A stretch of 15,154 bases of DNA, taken from contig DJBQ01000194.1 in NCBI GenBank assembly GCA_002430125.1, positions 4,581 to 19,734 of the forward strand, given 5' to 3'. The translations under genes and the position numbers were made by a program. Positions 1-6,556 of the stretch are shown here, piece after piece. Each line of letters opens with the position of its first letter. Position 1 is the stretch's first letter. Origin of the DNA: Rhodobacterales bacterium UBA5972. Its GTDB lineage: Bacteria > Pseudomonadota > Alphaproteobacteria > Rhodobacterales > Rhodobacteraceae. The notes below the pieces were generated by a model. It searched no databases, was not told the origin of the DNA, and saw nothing but the letters and a program-made list of their open reading frames with translations.

Positions 1-1302
1 TGACATCGACACCGCCACCATGACGGCAAGGCCGGTTTGCCAGTCGCCCGTCAGCTCGAAAACAATCAAAGTCGTTGAAATCGGCGCACCCAGCACGGCG
101 GCGGCAACAGCGCCCATACCTGCCAGCGCATAAAGCGTTTCCGAGCCGGACACTTGCGGAAAAATGCTGGTGGCGGCATAGCCAAAGGCCAGTCCGGTCA
201 GCGCACCCAGCATCAGGCTTGGCGAGAAGATACCGCCGCCCATCCGGCCTGCAACGGTGACGACGACGGCGGCGGCTTTTGCAACCGCAAAGATCACCGC
301 CCCCCAAAACACCAGCTTGCCAGTCAAGGCCGCCGAGGTCGTTTCATAGCCAACCCCGATCACATGCGGAAACAGGATCGCGATTGCGCCAAGCAGCGCA
401 CCCGCCACAGCAGGGCGCAGCCAGCGCGGCATGTGAAGCGAGCGTTGCAAATGATCGCCCATATCTTCGGCCCAGAAGATCGCGCGCATCAGTAAGACAG
501 CGACCATCCCGCACAGAAGGCCTAGCAGCACAAAGGCCGGAAGTTCGACGTAAAACTCTAATACGTTGTCGGCAGGCAGGTAGAATTCAGTAACGTCGCC
601 ATGAAACACCCGGCTGACCACCGTACCTGCGACAGACGCGATGACAATAGGCGCGAAGGCATGGACCGCGAAATGTCTGAGGACGACTTCAAGTGCAAAC
701 AACGCCCCGGCAATCGGAGTGTTGAACGACGCGGACACCGCTGCGGCCACAGCACAGCCAAGCAAATCACGCCCGGTAATGCCATTGGCATGGATCAGGT
801 CACTGACCCAGGTCGAGATCATCGCCCCCAAATGCACAACCGGGCCTTCACGGCCAGTTGAACCGCCGGTGGACAATGTAATCAGCGACGCAAAAGCCGA
901 GGCGATGCCTGCTTTTATTTCGACGCGCCCATTGCGCAGTGCGGCTCCGTCGATCACATCGGCAACCGCACGTACGCGCGCATCCGGTGTGAAATGATGC
1001 AACAACTGCCCAACAATCAAGCCGCCGATAATCGGCACGATCAGCACCCAATACCACGGTAAAGTGCGGGCAACTGTTGCCAGTATCACGTCATCGGTGC
1101 CGTAAACAAAGGTTTGGGTCTGGGCCACGAGATAGCGAAACCCAAGGGCCGCAAAACCCGCAGCGATCCCGACAATCAGGGCAATGAACCAGAATTGCAC
1201 CTGATCCGGCCCGTGGCGCCGCATCAAAGCCCAGCCGCGTGTAAAGCTTGTGGCGCTATGGCGCGCGCTTTGTTTCAGGAACTCGCGTGATGTCTCGGCC
1301 AC
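1..1302 (-). CDS. ClC-family chloride channel/transporter (C-terminus beyond window)
   Basis: An open frame enters from the left edge and reads 434 codons on the minus strand. The protein is a polytopic membrane protein with the ClC hallmarks: the GREGP segment at residues 150-154 with gating glutamate E152, the NTPIAGALF helix segment at 194-202, GGGIFSP at 355-361, and the late FELTGDWQ segment. The family moves Cl- through the inner membrane, either as a channel or as a Cl-/H+ antiporter. The start chosen is GTG at 1302, the first start codon after an in-frame TAG, with a weak GGGG-type ribosome site; ATG at 1224 (residue 27) is an alternative. Three positions differ from E. coli ClC: the GSGIP serine motif is missing (VRAVA in its place), the internal proton glutamate position is V206, and the anion-site tyrosine position is W421. 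The C-terminal part, which in some relatives carries CBS domains, lies outside. The gene is divergent from the dehydrogenase gene. The family call is firm; channel versus antiporter is open. Confidence 0.93.
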   Translation of the reverse strand, partial: MAETSREFLKQSARHSATSFTRGWALMRRHGPDQVQFWFIALIVGIAAGFAALGFRYLVAQTQTFVYGTDDVILATVARTLPWYWVLIVPIIGGLIVGQLLHHFTPDARVRAVADVIDGAALRNGRVEIKAGIASAFASLITLSTGGSTGREGPVVHLGAMISTWVSDLIHANGITGRDLLGCAVAAAVSASFNTPIAGALFALEVVLRHFAVHAFAPIVIASVAGTVVSRVFHGDVTEFYLPADNVLEFYVELPAFVLLGLLCGMVAVLLMRAIFWAEDMGDHLQRSLHMPRWLRPAVAGALLGAIAILFPHVIGVGYETTSAALTGKLVFWGAVIFAVAKAAAVVVTVAGRMGGGIFSPSLMLGALTGLAFGYAATSIFPQVSGSETLYALAGMGAVAAAVLGAPISTTLIVFELTGDWQTGLAVMVAVSMS

Positions 1303-1371
1303 TATACCCCGGCCCTTTCGCTACTGCGCTATTTGACTTAGCATTCCATCAATCAAAACCAGAGGCGGATT
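1303..1371. promoter_or_regulatory. Divergent 69-bp intergenic region (ClC / D-lactate dehydrogenase)
   Basis: These 69 bp separate two divergent starts, so promoters for both genes should lie here or just inside the coding ends. On the plus strand a TTGACT hexamer at 1333-1338 resembles a -35 element, but no good -10 hexamer stands 16-18 bp downstream. A clear ribosome site AGAGG (1361-1365) precedes the ATG at 1372. No obvious operator palindrome was seen. The promoter call is positional inference. Confidence 0.35.
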
Positions 1372-2745
1372 ATGACCATCACCAGTGCAATCGCAGAACT
1401 TGGTACGGTTTTAGGGGATCGTTTAACAACCTCCAAGTCAGAACTGGACCTGCATGGGCAAAACGAAACGCATTTTGCCCATATGCCGCCCGATGCGGTG
1501 CTTTATCCGGAAACAACCGCAGAAGTTTCAACCGCGCTGGCGATTTGCCATCGACATGATTGCCCCGTGATCCCGTGGGGGACAGGCACCTCGCTGGAAG
1601 GACACGCTTTGGCGGTGAATGGCGGCGTGACGATCGACCTTAGCCGGATGAGCCGGGTGCTGCAGATCAACACCGACGACATGGATGCCGTGGTGCAACC
1701 TGGGATCACGCGCGAGGCTTTGAACACGGAATTGCGCGCCACAGGGTTGTTTTTTCCAATCGATCCCGGTGCGAACGCATCAATTGGCGGTATGGCTTCG
1801 ACCCGCGCCAGTGGCACAACGGCGGTGCGGTACGGCACCATGCGCGAAAATGTTCTGGCGCTGGAAGTGGTGCTGGCAGATGGGCGGGTTATTCGAACCG
1901 GCACGCGGGCGCGCAAATCGTCGGCGGGTTACGATCTGACGGCGATGTTTGTCGGGGCGGAAGGCACGCTTGGCCTGATCACCGAACTGACCCTGCGCCT
2001 GCATGGCCAACCCGAGGCAGTTTCGGCGGCGATTTGCGTATTCGACGACATTGACACAGCGGTTGCCACCGTGATCGCGACGATCCAGATGGGAATCCCA
2101 ATGGCGCGGATCGAGTTCGTTGACGAGGCAACGGCGCGGGCATTCAACATTTATGCCGATGCCAAGATGCCGGAAAAACCACATTTGCTGTTGGAGTTTC
2201 ATGGCTCGGATCAGGCGGTTTCAGAACAGGCCGAACGGGTTGGCGAGATTGTGGCTGATATGGGCGGGCATGATTTTCAATGGACCACCAAAGCCGAGGA
2301 TCGCAACGCGCTGTGGAAGATGCGCCACAACGCCTATTACGCTACATTGGCGCTGAAACCCGGTGCCACCGCAGTGGTTACTGATGTTTGTGTGCCGATT
2401 TCACGGCTGGCGGATGCCGTGCGCGAAACCAGGGCGGACATTTTGGCAAGTGGACTGCCGGGGCCAATCCTTGGGCATGTTGGCGACGGGAATTTCCATG
2501 CGATATTACTGATCGAGCCGGGCAATGCTGCGGAAAAACGTCTAGCGCTTGATCTAAGCCACCGATTGGCAAACCGCGCGTTGGCGATGGGCGGAACCGT
2601 GACCGGCGAACATGGCGTGGGTATGGGCAAGCTTGATTATATGGTGGCCGAACACGGCGAGGGCTGGACGGTGATGGGCGACATCAAACGCGCGCTTGAT
2701 CCAAAGGGCATCATGAATCCGGGCAAACTGGTACGGACGAACTGA
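1372..2745 (+). CDS. FAD-binding D-lactate / D-2-hydroxyacid dehydrogenase (LDHD/GlcD family)
   Basis: This 457-aa protein is a full-length member of the FAD_binding_4 / FAD-oxidase_C flavoenzyme family. Such enzymes oxidise D-lactate or other D-2-hydroxyacids to the 2-oxoacid and pass electrons to cytochrome c or quinone. The N-terminal FAD domain shows WGTGTSLEGHA (69-79), the DPGANASIGGM loop (131-141) and the GAEGTLGLITELTLRLH stretch (195-211). The C-terminal domain has GHVGDGNFH (368-376) and GEHGVG (412-417), the metal/substrate histidine motifs, and ends with MNPGK. The run from residue 69 to the end follows the human LDHD pattern closely as I remember it, which favours a broad D-2-hydroxyacid role over a strict glycolate oxidase subunit GlcD. 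There is no signal peptide, so a cytoplasmic or peripheral location is likely. The ATG has an AGAGG ribosome site. It is the only plus-strand gene and converges on recN. The exact substrate cannot be read from sequence. Confidence 0.92.
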   Translation: MTITSAIAELGTVLGDRLTTSKSELDLHGQNETHFAHMPPDAVLYPETTAEVSTALAICHRHDCPVIPWGTGTSLEGHALAVNGGVTIDLSRMSRVLQINTDDMDAVVQPGITREALNTELRATGLFFPIDPGANASIGGMASTRASGTTAVRYGTMRENVLALEVVLADGRVIRTGTRARKSSAGYDLTAMFVGAEGTLGLITELTLRLHGQPEAVSAAICVFDDIDTAVATVIATIQMGIPMARIEFVDEATARAFNIYADAKMPEKPHLLLEFHGSDQAVSEQAERVGEIVADMGGHDFQWTTKAEDRNALWKMRHNAYYATLALKPGATAVVTDVCVPISRLADAVRETRADILASGLPGPILGHVGDGNFHAILLIEPGNAAEKRLALDLSHRLANRALAMGGTVTGEHGVGMGKLDYMVAEHGEGWTVMGDIKRALDPKGIMNPGKLVRTN

Positions 2746-2754
2746 AGTGCCGTT

Positions 2755-4407
2755 TTATTGCGCTCTAAGCAGGACTTCGGCGGCGGCTTTGGCCTGATCG
2801 GTCACGGTGTCACCGGCCAGCATCCGGGCGACTTCGGCGGTTCGCGCGTCGCCGGTGACCGGCGAAACGGTTGTACGGGTGATCTTGCCGCTGACTTGTT
2901 TTTCCACCACCCAATGATGGTCGCCGAGGGCAGCAACCTGCGGCGAATGCGTTACAACCAAGACCTGTCCGCCGGAAGCCAAGGCCGCCAAACGTCGCCC
3001 GACCGCGTCTGCAGTTGCACCACCGACGCCGCGGTCAATCTCGTCAAAAATCATGGTCAATCCTTCGGCTCGCGCACTTAAGCACACTTTGAGCGCCAGC
3101 AGGAACCGCGACAGCTCGCCACCAGACGCGATTTTGTTCAAAGCACCTGACGGTGCGCCCGGATTGGTGGCTACAGTGAATTGCACCGCGTCAAGACCGT
3201 CGGGCCCGGCCTCGATGCGACTAAGTTCAGTGGTGAAGACCGCACGTTCCATTTTCAGTGGCGCCAGTTCAGCCGCCATTGCCGTATCAAGTTTACGGGC
3301 GGCTTTTTGGCGGGTGGCAGACAGATTTTCAGCGGCAGCATCAAAATCGGCCCTGGCCTTATCCAAAATGGCTTGCAGATCGGCCAAATCTTTTTCGCCC
3401 GCCTCGATCTCGGCCAGATCGGCACGCAATTTCGCGGTGTGATCCGCCAGGGCATCCGGTAAAACGCCATGTTTGCGGGCAAGACCACGGATTGCGAACA
3501 ACCGTTCGGTCAGCAGTTCCAGTTCATGTGGGTTAAAATCAAGGGCAAGCAAGCAGTCCTCGACCCCACGCTGAGCGGTATCGAGTTCAATCGCTACACG
3601 TTCGAGGGCGGCCAAAGGCGCAGTCAACCGGCCTTCGGCTTTGGCTTCGACCCCTTGCAGCCAACGCCGCGCGTCACTCAACAATCCCTCGGCACCCTGC
3701 AAACTCAGGGCTTGGCCAGCTTTGGAAATATCTTCGCGAATACGCTCGCCCGTCTGCATCAGGCGGCGTTTGGTGTCCAGCGTTGCGTCTTCGCCAATTT
3801 GCGGAGCTAAAGCTTTTAGTTCAGCAACGGCATGGGTCAGATATTCGTGGTTTTCGGCTTGCTTTGTCAAATATGCTTGCCGCTCGGCCAGTTGCGAGCG
3901 CGCCTGCGCCAGACTGCGCCATGCGTGCCTGACCACAACAAGTTGCCCGGCCAAAGCGGCGTAATCGTCCAGCAATGCCCGGTGGCCACGTGGGTTCAAA
4001 AGCCCGCGATCATCGTGTTGACCGTGAAGTTCCACAAGGCATTCCGAAATCTGGCGCAAGACCTCGCCCGAACAGCGCCTGTCATTGACAAAGCCTTGTT
4101 TGCGCCCGTCGCGCCCGGATACCCGCCGCATCACCAGTTCGTCGTCTGAACGCAGCCCTGCCTCGTCAAGCAGTGCGAAAACCGGATGGTTTGCTGGCAG
4201 GTCAAACACAGCTGTAACTTCGCCCTGCTCGGCCCCTTCGCGCACCACATCGGCACGTCCACGCCAGCCCAAAACGACCCCCAGACTGTCAAGCAATATG
4301 GATTTTCCGGCTCCGGTTTCGCCGGTCAGCACGTTGAGGCCGGGCTGGAACTCGAGATCCAGCCGGTCGATCAACAAGATATCGCGGATGGTCAGACCCC
4401 GCAGCAT
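2755..4407 (-). CDS. recN: DNA repair protein RecN (SMC-like ATPase)
   Basis: This 550-aa protein is a full-length RecN, an SMC-related ATPase that helps tether or process DNA ends during RecA-dependent double-strand-break repair. Walker A is GETGAGKS (residues 29-36), the ABC signature is SGGELSR (428-434), Walker B is TMIFDE (451-456), and an H-loop VVTHSPQ lies at 484-490. Between the ATPase halves is a long, charged, Leu/Ala/Glu-rich region (about 155-400) consistent with the coiled coil. The ATG start gives the normal family N-terminus MLRGLTIRDILLIDRLDLEF. It lies 27 bp after bamD on the same strand and could be co-transcribed with it. A perfect 13-bp palindrome (4422-4434) lies between them. 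I saw no convincing LexA box. It ends 9 bp from the convergent dehydrogenase gene. Confidence 0.97.
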   Translation of the reverse strand: MLRGLTIRDILLIDRLDLEFQPGLNVLTGETGAGKSILLDSLGVVLGWRGRADVVREGAEQGEVTAVFDLPANHPVFALLDEAGLRSDDELVMRRVSGRDGRKQGFVNDRRCSGEVLRQISECLVELHGQHDDRGLLNPRGHRALLDDYAALAGQLVVVRHAWRSLAQARSQLAERQAYLTKQAENHEYLTHAVAELKALAPQIGEDATLDTKRRLMQTGERIREDISKAGQALSLQGAEGLLSDARRWLQGVEAKAEGRLTAPLAALERVAIELDTAQRGVEDCLLALDFNPHELELLTERLFAIRGLARKHGVLPDALADHTAKLRADLAEIEAGEKDLADLQAILDKARADFDAAAENLSATRQKAARKLDTAMAAELAPLKMERAVFTTELSRIEAGPDGLDAVQFTVATNPGAPSGALNKIASGGELSRFLLALKVCLSARAEGLTMIFDEIDRGVGGATADAVGRRLAALASGGQVLVVTHSPQVAALGDHHWVVEKQVSGKITRTTVSPVTGDARTAEVARMLAGDTVTDQAKAAAEVLLRAQ

Positions 4408-4421
4408 CGGCCTTTGCCCCC

Positions 4422-4434
4422 CGGCCTGAGGCCG
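4422..4434. repeat. Short palindrome between bamD and recN
   Basis: CGGCCT-G-AGGCCG is a perfect 13-bp dyad that directly abuts the bamD stop codon and ends 14 bp before the recN start. No T-run follows on the minus strand, so it is not an intrinsic terminator. It may be a small hairpin in the bamD-recN transcript or just a chance GC-rich dyad. Confidence 0.5.
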
Positions 4435-5274
4435 CTAAATCCAGCTGCCTTTAATCATCCGCCGATAGATGGTTCGCAGCCAGCCATCGCCCTTTGGTTT
4501 CATCTCGAGCCCCTTACCTTTCAGCAGGTTATAGCTGTCCTGATACCAATCCGTACTTTGAAAATTATGCCCCAGAATGGCGCCTGCTGTCTGGGCTTCT
4601 GCATCCAGACCCAATGAAAGATAGCTTTCAACAATCCGGTGCAGCGCTTCGGGTGTGTGGGTTGTGGTTTGGTAATCTTCCAACACCACGCGGAACCGGT
4701 TGATCGCCGCTGTGAAATGGCCGCGTTTCAGGTAATAACGCCCGACTTCCATTTCCTTGCCAGCCAGATGGTCAATCGCCAGATCAAATTTCAAACGGGC
4801 CGACTTGGCGTATTCGCTGTCGGGATAGCGTTCGATAACGACGCGCAGAGATTGCAGCGCCTGAAATGTGTTGCCTTGATCGCGTGCGACATTTTCAATC
4901 GCATCGTAATAGCTAAGCGCCATCAGATACTGCGCATAAGCCGCATCTTCATCCGCCGGATAGAAATCCAGATAACGTTGTGCGGCAGCCCGACTGTCAT
5001 CGTATTTCTTGGCCTGATGATAGGAAAATGCCGACATTACAATGCCGCGCTTCGCCCATTCCGAATAAGGGTACAGACGTTCGACTTCGCCAAACAGAAC
5101 GGCAGCATCTTTGGGTTTTTTGTTGGCGAGTTCCGCTTCAGCAGCTTTGAATATCTGTTCGGGTGGCTGTTGCTCCAGCGGCACTCCACCGTCATCGCGC
5201 TTGCTGCAAGATACCAGAAAAACGACGCAAGCCAGCATCAGTAACTGCCCTGCCAGTTTTCCGACCTTTATCAT
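4435..5274 (-). CDS. bamD: Outer membrane assembly lipoprotein BamD
   Basis: This 279-aa protein is BamD (formerly YfiO/ComL), the essential TPR lipoprotein of the BAM complex that folds beta-barrel proteins into the outer membrane. The first 23 residues form a lipoprotein signal: basic start, hydrophobic LLMLACVVFLV, then lipobox LVSC with C23 as the predicted lipidated cysteine. The mature part is a run of helical TPR-like repeats, for example AEAELANKKPKDAAVLFGEV, YDDSRAAAQRYLDFYP and RYYLKRGHFTAAINRFRVVL, as in YfiO-family proteins. The ATG at 5274 has AGGG eight bases upstream and gives the signal peptide, so the start is firm. It lies 125 bp after lpxC, and its leader carries a dyad. 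The lpxC-bamD-recN order matches other alphaproteobacteria. Confidence 0.96.
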   Translation of the reverse strand: MIKVGKLAGQLLMLACVVFLVSCSKRDDGGVPLEQQPPEQIFKAAEAELANKKPKDAAVLFGEVERLYPYSEWAKRGIVMSAFSYHQAKKYDDSRAAAQRYLDFYPADEDAAYAQYLMALSYYDAIENVARDQGNTFQALQSLRVVIERYPDSEYAKSARLKFDLAIDHLAGKEMEVGRYYLKRGHFTAAINRFRVVLEDYQTTTHTPEALHRIVESYLSLGLDAEAQTAGAILGHNFQSTDWYQDSYNLLKGKGLEMKPKGDGWLRTIYRRMIKGSWI

Positions 5275-5297
5275 ATTGCCAGCCCTATATCCCTCGC

Positions 5298-5343
5298 GGC
5301 AGAATCCGCCACAACATATTGGCGTTACCTAGCACATTCTGCC
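5298..5343 (-). promoter_or_regulatory. Structured bamD leader: 8-bp inverted repeat with nested stem
   Basis: The lpxC-bamD spacer (5275-5399) contains a perfect 8-bp inverted repeat, GGCAGAAT (5298-5305) and ATTCTGCC (5336-5343). Inside it is a second pairing, CGCC (5307-5310) with GGCG (5321-5324). In a minus-strand transcript this would fold as a two-part stem ending 23 nt before the bamD ATG. No U-run follows, so it is not a terminator. It could be a leader-RNA structure or a DNA operator. A GANTC site (GAATC, 5302-5306) lies in one arm. No convincing sigma-70 promoter could be picked out in the spacer. Confidence 0.5.
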
Positions 5344-5399
5344 AAGAGTAAAAACGCTTTCAGTGCAATTTTCGTAATCTGAGTGGATGTTTAAGCAGA

Positions 5400-6320
5400 T
5401 CAGGCGACGTAGCCGATATCTGAAGCCTGAACCCCGGCACCCGGCAGTTTGGTTGCGGTCTCTGTATCGCAAGTGACCATCTCATAGGCCGTCGGATTTG
5501 CGAACAATTTCCGCAATAACGCATTGGTGGCGGCATGGCCTGCGCGGATGCCGTGATACCGTCCAATGATTGGCGCACCGGCAAGGGCAAGGTCACCCAA
5601 AGCGTCTAACATTTTGTGGCGCACATATTCGTCGTGATGCCGTAATCCACCCGGGCTGAGCACTTTGGCGCCATCAACAACAATCGCGTTTTCAAGGCTG
5701 CCGCCCAGTGCCATCCCGTTCGAGCGCATCCAATCCACGTCAGACTGGCGACAGAACGTGCGACTGTTACACAACTCGTGTACGAACGCCCCGTTGGCCA
5801 TATTCAGGCGCTTTGTTTGGCGTCCAATGGCCTCATCCGGGAAATCAATGCTGAAATCAATCTCAAGATTGTCAAACGGTTCGATTGAAACCTTCACACC
5901 GTCCAAGTTCACTTCGACGCGTTCCAATATACGGATCACCCGCACAGGTGCATCAAGGCCACGAATACCTGCCTTCAGGATTTCGCGAACAAACTGGTCC
6001 GAACTGCCATCCATGATCGGTACTTCTGGGCCATCGATTTCTACCAGCGCATTGTGAATGCCACAGCCCATAAAGGCGGCCATCAGATGCTCAATCGTTG
6101 ACACCGCAACGCCGGCGTCATTTGCGATCCGGGTACATAGGGTGGTGTCGTCAACATTGTCGAATCGCGCGGCAATCAGATTGTCGCGGTCAAACACATC
6201 CATCCGGCGAAACCAGATGCCATATTCAGCCGAGGCCGGCAAAATACGCAGGTGCGCCGGCTTACCTGAATGAAGTCCTGTCCCCACCAGATTGATCGAA
6301 TTTTTCAGTGTTGTTTGCAC
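5400..6320 (-). CDS. lpxC: UDP-3-O-acyl-N-acetylglucosamine deacetylase LpxC
   Basis: This 306-aa protein is LpxC, the zinc deacetylase that performs the committed step of lipid A synthesis in the cytoplasm. The zinc ligands are visible: H78 in STIEHLMAAF, and H235 and D239 in EYVRHKMLDALGDL. The catalytic base is E77, and H262 lies in YHGIRAGHAATN. Length matches the family (about 300). The start is GTG at 6320, giving MQTTLKNSINLVGTGLHSGK, the normal LpxC N-terminus; the ribosome site is weak (AGG about 8 bases upstream). It follows ftsZ after 236 bp containing a terminator-like hairpin, so it is probably only partly dependent on the division-gene transcript. LpxC levels are tightly controlled in E. 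coli by FtsH proteolysis; nothing here shows whether that applies. Confidence 0.97.
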   Translation of the reverse strand: MQTTLKNSINLVGTGLHSGKPAHLRILPASAEYGIWFRRMDVFDRDNLIAARFDNVDDTTLCTRIANDAGVAVSTIEHLMAAFMGCGIHNALVEIDGPEVPIMDGSSDQFVREILKAGIRGLDAPVRVIRILERVEVNLDGVKVSIEPFDNLEIDFSIDFPDEAIGRQTKRLNMANGAFVHELCNSRTFCRQSDVDWMRSNGMALGGSLENAIVVDGAKVLSPGGLRHHDEYVRHKMLDALGDLALAGAPIIGRYHGIRAGHAATNALLRKLFANPTAYEMVTCDTETATKLPGAGVQASDIGYVA

Positions 6321-6421
6321 AAGTTGGCCTGATCTTGGTTTTCGCGCTTAACGCCTTGGCCTTTTCCTAGAGAACGGATTTGTTAACCTCAATTCAATCT
6401 TTGTGACCGTTTGCAACAATT
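6321..6421 (-). promoter_or_regulatory. lpxC upstream region with CtrA-like motif
   Basis: This stretch lies between the last inverted repeat of the ftsZ-lpxC spacer and the lpxC GTG, where an lpxC promoter would be expected. It is richer in A/T than its surroundings. TTAACCTCAATTCAA (6383-6397, plus strand) matches the alphaproteobacterial CtrA consensus TTAA-N7-TTAA with one mismatch. No strong -35/-10 pair was found on the minus strand. The regulatory role is inferred from position. Confidence 0.3.
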
Positions 6422-6436
6422 GCGCCGATACGGCGC
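6422..6436 (-). repeat. GC-rich palindrome in ftsZ-lpxC spacer
   Basis: GCGCCG-ATA-CGGCGC is a perfect 6-bp inverted repeat with a 3-nt loop. On the minus strand it is followed by AATTGTTGC, not a real U-run, so it is a weak terminator candidate at best. It is the last of the inverted repeats met by transcription from ftsZ towards lpxC. Confidence 0.5.
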
Positions 6437-6451
6437 GGAAAATTGCCGATG

Positions 6452-6498
6452 GCTGCAGGAATAGCCGATTTATGGTGAAAACAGGCTGTTCCTACAGC
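6452..6498 (-). repeat. Long imperfect inverted repeat between ftsZ and lpxC
   Basis: The arms GCTGCAGGAATAGCC (6452-6466) and GGCTGTTCCTACAGC (6484-6498) are reverse complements at 13 of 15 positions, with a 17-nt loop. In a minus-strand transcript one of the two differences becomes a G-U pair, leaving a 15-step stem with a single mismatch. It is not directly followed by a T-run (TTTT comes about 10 nt later). It sits just after the ftsZ terminator candidate. The outer end of its upstream arm overlaps a further pairing, CAGCAAT/ATTGCTG (6495-6520). Confidence 0.6.
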
Positions 6499-6504
6499 AA
6501 TAAG

Positions 6505-6528
6505 GCGCCCCGAATTGCTGCGGGACGC
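6505..6528 (-). terminator. Candidate intrinsic terminator after ftsZ
   Basis: In the minus-strand transcript GCGUCCCG and CGGGGCGC pair as an 8-bp stem (one G-U) around an 8-nt loop, starting 28 nt after the ftsZ stop. It is preceded by AAAA and followed by CUUAUU, a modest U-rich tail. On the plus strand the same dyad (one mismatch) is followed by TTTT (6529-6532). The strong stem but weak tail suggest partial rather than complete termination, allowing some read-through to lpxC. Confidence 0.5.
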
Positions 6529-6556
6529 TTTTGAAATTGTGTTCACTGAAGCGAGG

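Noticed and set aside
5349..5374. Possible terminator after lpxC around the TTTTT tract
   Set aside because: The stem (AATTGC against GCGTTTT) is short with a mismatch and a G-U pair and uses the T-run itself, so it is not convincing.
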